Both the position numbers and the translations under genes were made by a program. Source: SYFY01 sp041752315 (GTDB lineage: Bacteria; Pseudomonadota; Gammaproteobacteria; Pseudomonadales; Azotimanducaceae). From it: DNA of 64,000 nt. A model generated the notes under the pieces. That model was not told the origin of the DNA. It saw nothing but the letters and a program-made list of their open reading frames with translations, and made no database searches. Below, piece after piece: positions 61,181 to 64,000 of this stretch (positions are counted from its first letter, which is position 1; each line of letters starts with the position of its first letter). The stretch covers positions 62,001-126,000 of the forward strand of contig JBGSHJ010000067.1 of assembly GCA_041752315.1 (NCBI GenBank), in the 5' to 3' direction.

Positions 61181-63724
61181 GTGGAGTCATTCAGGAAGCT
61201 GGTACTGCCAGCGATGATTGTGCTGGCCATGGCCGGTTGCGAAGGCGACGACGGTCGCGATGGCACATCCGGTGCACCTGGAGCCAGTGGCACCAACGGC
61301 GCAGATGGGCTGAACAGCCTGACGGTCCAGCGGCCGCTTGCGGTGGGCAGTGCGCAGTGCCCGCAGGGTGGAACGGCGATCGAATCCGGACGCGATCTGG
61401 ATCGTGACAGCGTGCTGGACAGTAACGAGGTGACAGAACGATCGGCCGTCTGCACGCCGAACTCGGCCAGGAAATTTGTGCGAATCGCCACCTTTCCTTC
61501 CTGTCGTCAACTCGACGCCGACTGTGATTCGGATGTCGTGACCGCAGCGGAAATCGTTGCGGCCAGTTCCGACGGCCTGACGCTCATCTACACGGACAGT
61601 CCCGGCGAACAGATCGGCTTTGTCGACATCACGGACCCTGAACAGCCTGATCCATTGGGCTTTCTCGCGATGGGTGGCGAACCTACCTCAGTAGCAGTGT
61701 TGGGTGAATTTGCGCTGGTGGGGGTGAATACCTCCCCCGACTTTGTCAATCCCTCGGGCAATCTTGCCGTTGTGGACGTGGCCACGCAGACGGTGATCCG
61801 CAACATCGATGTTGGCGGCCAACCCGACTCCGTTGCGGTCAGCCCGGATGGACGCTTCGCTGCCGTAGTCATCGAAAACCAGCGCGATGAGGATCTTGGC
61901 ACCGGAGCGCCCGAGCAACTACCGGCGGGTTTCCTGGTTGTCGTCAACCTCACAGGTGCGCCGGCTGGATGGACCACAGCGGCCGTCAACCTCAACTTCC
62001 CGGGAATGCTCTATCCGAATGATGCGGAACCGGAGTATGTGGACATCAACGAGGACAACGTGGCGGTGGTGACACTGCAGGAAAACAACCACATCGCGTT
62101 GATCGATATGGCGACTGCAACAGTGATCGACGATTTCAGTGCAGGGACCACCGATCTGTCGCAGGTCGATGAACTCGACGAGCGTCCGAACCGCGTTGTG
62201 CAGACCAGTAATCTCGCCGGTGTCCTTCGCGAACCGGATGGTGTCGCCTGGCTCAACGATCAGCTGTTCGCGACGGCAGACGAGGGCGATCTCGATGGTG
62301 GTTCGAGAGGGTTTACGGTATTCAACCGGAACGGAAACGTCGTGTTCGAGGCAGGCAGCGAACTGGAACACGTCGCCGCTCGTATAGGCCACTACAACGA
62401 TCGACGTTCGGATTCCAAGGGTAACGAACCGGAAAACGTCGAGGCGGCCAACTTCGGAGGCAACCGCTACCTGTTCGTCAATTCCGAACGATCAAGTCTG
62501 ACGCTGGTCTATGACATCAACGATCCTGCAAATCCGCAGCATGTGCAGTCGTTGCCGACGGCACTGTCGCCAGAGGGCGTAATTGCCATACCCGCTCGCA
62601 ATCTCCTGGTTGTCGCCAGTGAACTCGATGACCGGGCAACAGCGTTCCGTGGCGGGCTGAACATATACCGTTACGCACTGGAGGAACCCACGTACCCTAG
62701 CGTTGCCTCGACTGACCGGATTGATGGGACACCGATTCCATGGGGCGCGATGTCAGGTCTCGCCCGGGACAATGCGGCGGATAACCTGCTCTATGCCGTC
62801 GAGGACAGCTTCTATGCCCAGAATCGGATATTCACACTTGATCTGCAAACAAAACCAGTCTCACTCATCAACGAGATCAAGCTGCTCGATACCAACGATG
62901 TCTTTGCAGCCATCCCTACGATCGCGATCGCCAATCCGGCTACACCGGCAGCTGATGCCACTCGCGCCCAGGTCTTCGATTCGATCGATCTTGACCTGCT
63001 GATCAACGATGACAAGACGGTCAACATCGACCCCGAAGGTGTCGCCCAGTCCGGTGACGGCGGATTCTGGGTAGCCTCAGAAGGCAACGGATCCGCAACT
63101 GCTGCAGAAGCAGGGCGTCCGATCCTCAGCCGCAACTTTCTGATCAAGACGACGGCCGCGGGCGTGATCGAGAGGGTCGTGACACTTCCCGATGCGGTGA
63201 ATGCGGGACAGTTCCGATTTGGCTTCGAAGGTGTAGCGGAAGACGGCAATCTGGTTTATGTCGCGTTTCAACGACGCTGGGCAGTACTCAATGATCCTGA
63301 CTCCACGGCGCGGATTGGTGTTTTCGATTCCGTTGCCGGAACCTGGACCTTCCTGCACTACCCCCTGGACACGCCGACTTCACCCAATGGGGGCTGGGTA
63401 GGTCTTTCCGACCTGACGGCGCTGGGAGATGGTGAGTTCCTGGTCGTCGAGCGGGACAACCAGGCGGGTCCCGATGCCCGCATCAAACGCTTGTACAGAA
63501 TTGATGCAAGCGGGCTTGCCGATGGCGCGACGCTGACGAAGACCCTGGTGCGTGACCTCCTGGTCGAAGGTGATCTTACGGCAACAGGCGGATTGGTTCC
63601 CGAGAAAATCGAAGGTTCCACGGTCACACTGAGCGGTGACGTCTGGATCATCAACGACAATGATGGCATCAATGACAACAGCGGGGAAACGCAGCTCATC
63701 AATCTGGGCGACATAGTCAACTGA
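61181..63724 (+). CDS. Large lipoprotein with collagen-like stretch and esterase-like phytase/beta-propeller region
   Basis: 847 residues from GTG 61181. Lipobox LAMAGC near residue 20 gives lipidation. Residues about 20-43 are short collagen-like Gly-X-Y repeats (GDDGRDGTSGAPGASGTNG), then a DUF7151-like Cys-containing block (AVGSAQCPQGGTAIESGRDL). Then a YncE/LVIVD-type propeller: VDITDPEQPDPLGFLAMGGE, VGGQPDSVAVSPDGRFAAVV. The last 300 residues resemble the esterase-like domain of phytase (PF13449): VNIDPEGVAQSGDGGFWVAS and GFEGVAEDGNLVYVAFQRRW. Surface phosphoesterase activity is inferred. Confidence 0.85.
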   Translation: MESFRKLVLPAMIVLAMAGCEGDDGRDGTSGAPGASGTNGADGLNSLTVQRPLAVGSAQCPQGGTAIESGRDLDRDSVLDSNEVTERSAVCTPNSARKFVRIATFPSCRQLDADCDSDVVTAAEIVAASSDGLTLIYTDSPGEQIGFVDITDPEQPDPLGFLAMGGEPTSVAVLGEFALVGVNTSPDFVNPSGNLAVVDVATQTVIRNIDVGGQPDSVAVSPDGRFAAVVIENQRDEDLGTGAPEQLPAGFLVVVNLTGAPAGWTTAAVNLNFPGMLYPNDAEPEYVDINEDNVAVVTLQENNHIALIDMATATVIDDFSAGTTDLSQVDELDERPNRVVQTSNLAGVLREPDGVAWLNDQLFATADEGDLDGGSRGFTVFNRNGNVVFEAGSELEHVAARIGHYNDRRSDSKGNEPENVEAANFGGNRYLFVNSERSSLTLVYDINDPANPQHVQSLPTALSPEGVIAIPARNLLVVASELDDRATAFRGGLNIYRYALEEPTYPSVASTDRIDGTPIPWGAMSGLARDNAADNLLYAVEDSFYAQNRIFTLDLQTKPVSLINEIKLLDTNDVFAAIPTIAIANPATPAADATRAQVFDSIDLDLLINDDKTVNIDPEGVAQSGDGGFWVASEGNGSATAAEAGRPILSRNFLIKTTAAGVIERVVTLPDAVNAGQFRFGFEGVAEDGNLVYVAFQRRWAVLNDPDSTARIGVFDSVAGTWTFLHYPLDTPTSPNGGWVGLSDLTALGDGEFLVVERDNQAGPDARIKRLYRIDASGLADGATLTKTLVRDLLVEGDLTATGGLVPEKIEGSTVTLSGDVWIINDNDGINDNSGETQLINLGDIVN

Positions 63725-63746
63725 CTGACGGCGGCTGCAGCCAAGC

Positions 63747-63772
63747 GAGTGCGTATCTGGAGGAACGCACTC
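63747..63772 (+). terminator. Hairpin after the lipoprotein gene
   Basis: GAGTGCGT (63747-63754) and ACGCACTC (63765-63772) form a perfect 8-bp stem with a 10-base loop, 23 bases after the stop at 63724. A weak T-containing stretch (CCCTTTCGCG) follows. Probable terminator. Confidence 0.5.
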
Positions 63773-63939
63773 TCCGGCGCCCTTTCGCGAGTTGCGGCAG
63801 TCCAGGCAACGACATGAGGCAGGGTGCATCGTGCGCGCCGGAAGGCAGGGAATCACGAGGGAACTCCCCGGATAGATCGTCAGGCTCTCATCCGGCATCT
63901 CCCTGATCCCTCGCCCGGGTACCTGACTGGAACGAGGCT

Positions 63940-63969
63940 GCCGGCCACCGGAAGCACCGGGTGGCCGGC
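63940..63969. terminator. Perfect 10-bp hairpin near the window end
   Basis: GCCGGCCACC (63940-63949) pairs with GGTGGCCGGC (63960-63969) around a 10-base loop. It lies beside the probable 3' end of a leftward gene that enters from the right edge. Confidence 0.5.
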
Positions 63970-63975
63970 TATCGT

Positions 63976-64000
63976 TCAATCCTCGATTTCCAGTTCGTCG
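63976..64000 (-). CDS. Probable C-terminal end of a gene entering from the right edge
   Basis: Reverse-strand frame ending at TGA 63976 reads ...DELEIED, an acidic C-terminus. The hairpin immediately downstream supports a true gene end. Only eight codons are visible and the product cannot be identified. Confidence 0.4.

Larger units (their letters stand above)
63725..63975. other. Intergenic stretch with two hairpins
   Basis: No gene is supported here. Two strong inverted repeats, listed separately, lie at 63747-63772 and 63940-63969. Confidence 0.5.

Noticed and set aside
1..64000. CRISPR arrays, rRNA operon, riboswitches
   Set aside because: No regularly spaced repeats, rRNA signatures or recognisable riboswitch cores were seen by eye; a covariance-model scan would be the decisive test.

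Overview
The window looks like chromosome from a free-living, high-GC, Gram-negative bacterium, most likely an uncultured gammaproteobacterium of the kind that degrades lipids, alkanes or aromatics. This placement is an inference from gene content: two large TonB-dependent receptors with the VVVTA/VVVTGS-type N-terminal box, a periplasmic TonB-domain protein, lipoproteins, luciferase-like flavin monooxygenases, a CYP153-like P450, a phytanoyl-CoA-type dioxygenase, a family III CoA-transferase, a Rieske oxygenase and many alpha/beta hydrolases. I saw no rRNA operon, complete tRNA or CRISPR array.

Region 1 (1-16.6 kb) is chromosomal. It holds an AraC regulator tail, a decayed TetR remnant, two TonB receptors, a deiodinase-like lipoprotein and an ECF sigma/anti-sigma pair. 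A redox cluster follows at 9.6-13.7 kb, in which two genes are read through an in-frame TGA placed exactly at the first position of a UxxC redox motif. One is a PrdB/GrdB-like selenoprotein (9621-10805) and the other a peroxiredoxin-like selenoprotein (13015-13716). Ordinary ORF calling splits each into two pieces. AhpD-like and TlpA-like genes lie between them. A DUF3179 protein coupled to a bifunctional acyltransferase closes the region.

Region 2 (16.6-28.5 kb) is a mobile-DNA zone. It has nested IS remnants (an intact IS3-family copy inserted next to truncated IS3 and IS1182/IS5-type transposases). It also has a compact integrative element of about 6.5 kb (19.4-25.9 kb) whose genes all read leftward: tyrosine integrase, unknown 334-aa protein, AlpA-like regulator, PriCT-2 fragment, unknown 233-aa protein, family A DNA polymerase, winged-helix protein and two small unknown proteins. 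Four consecutive genes are chained by 1-4 nt overlaps. A TGACGC repeat cluster lies after the polymerase and a tRNA-Ser-like 3' end lies near the integrase. A TonB-domain gene and IS66, IS110 and IS3 scraps follow.

Region 3 (28.5-64 kb) is dense catabolic and lipid-related chromosome. It includes LLM flavoenzymes with a hydrolase or MFS partner, PhyH, an ArsR-ArsC fusion with its operator and a VOC protein, YebC, an acyl-ACP desaturase, and a membrane aminotransferase fused to an Mpo1-like domain. Further on are a CoA-transferase, a Rieske oxygenase, two ABC systems (one a heterodimeric exporter with one degenerate ATP site), dienelactone hydrolase, pirin, amidase, peroxiredoxin, cytochrome c, P450, an M23 peptidase and a large beta-propeller lipoprotein. 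Two alpha/beta hydrolases carry Ala in place of the nucleophilic Ser.

The strongest unusual signals are the two in-frame-UGA selenoprotein genes, the polymerase-bearing integrative element, and the aminotransferase-Mpo1 fusion. All functions are read from motifs and remembered family features; no database search was run.
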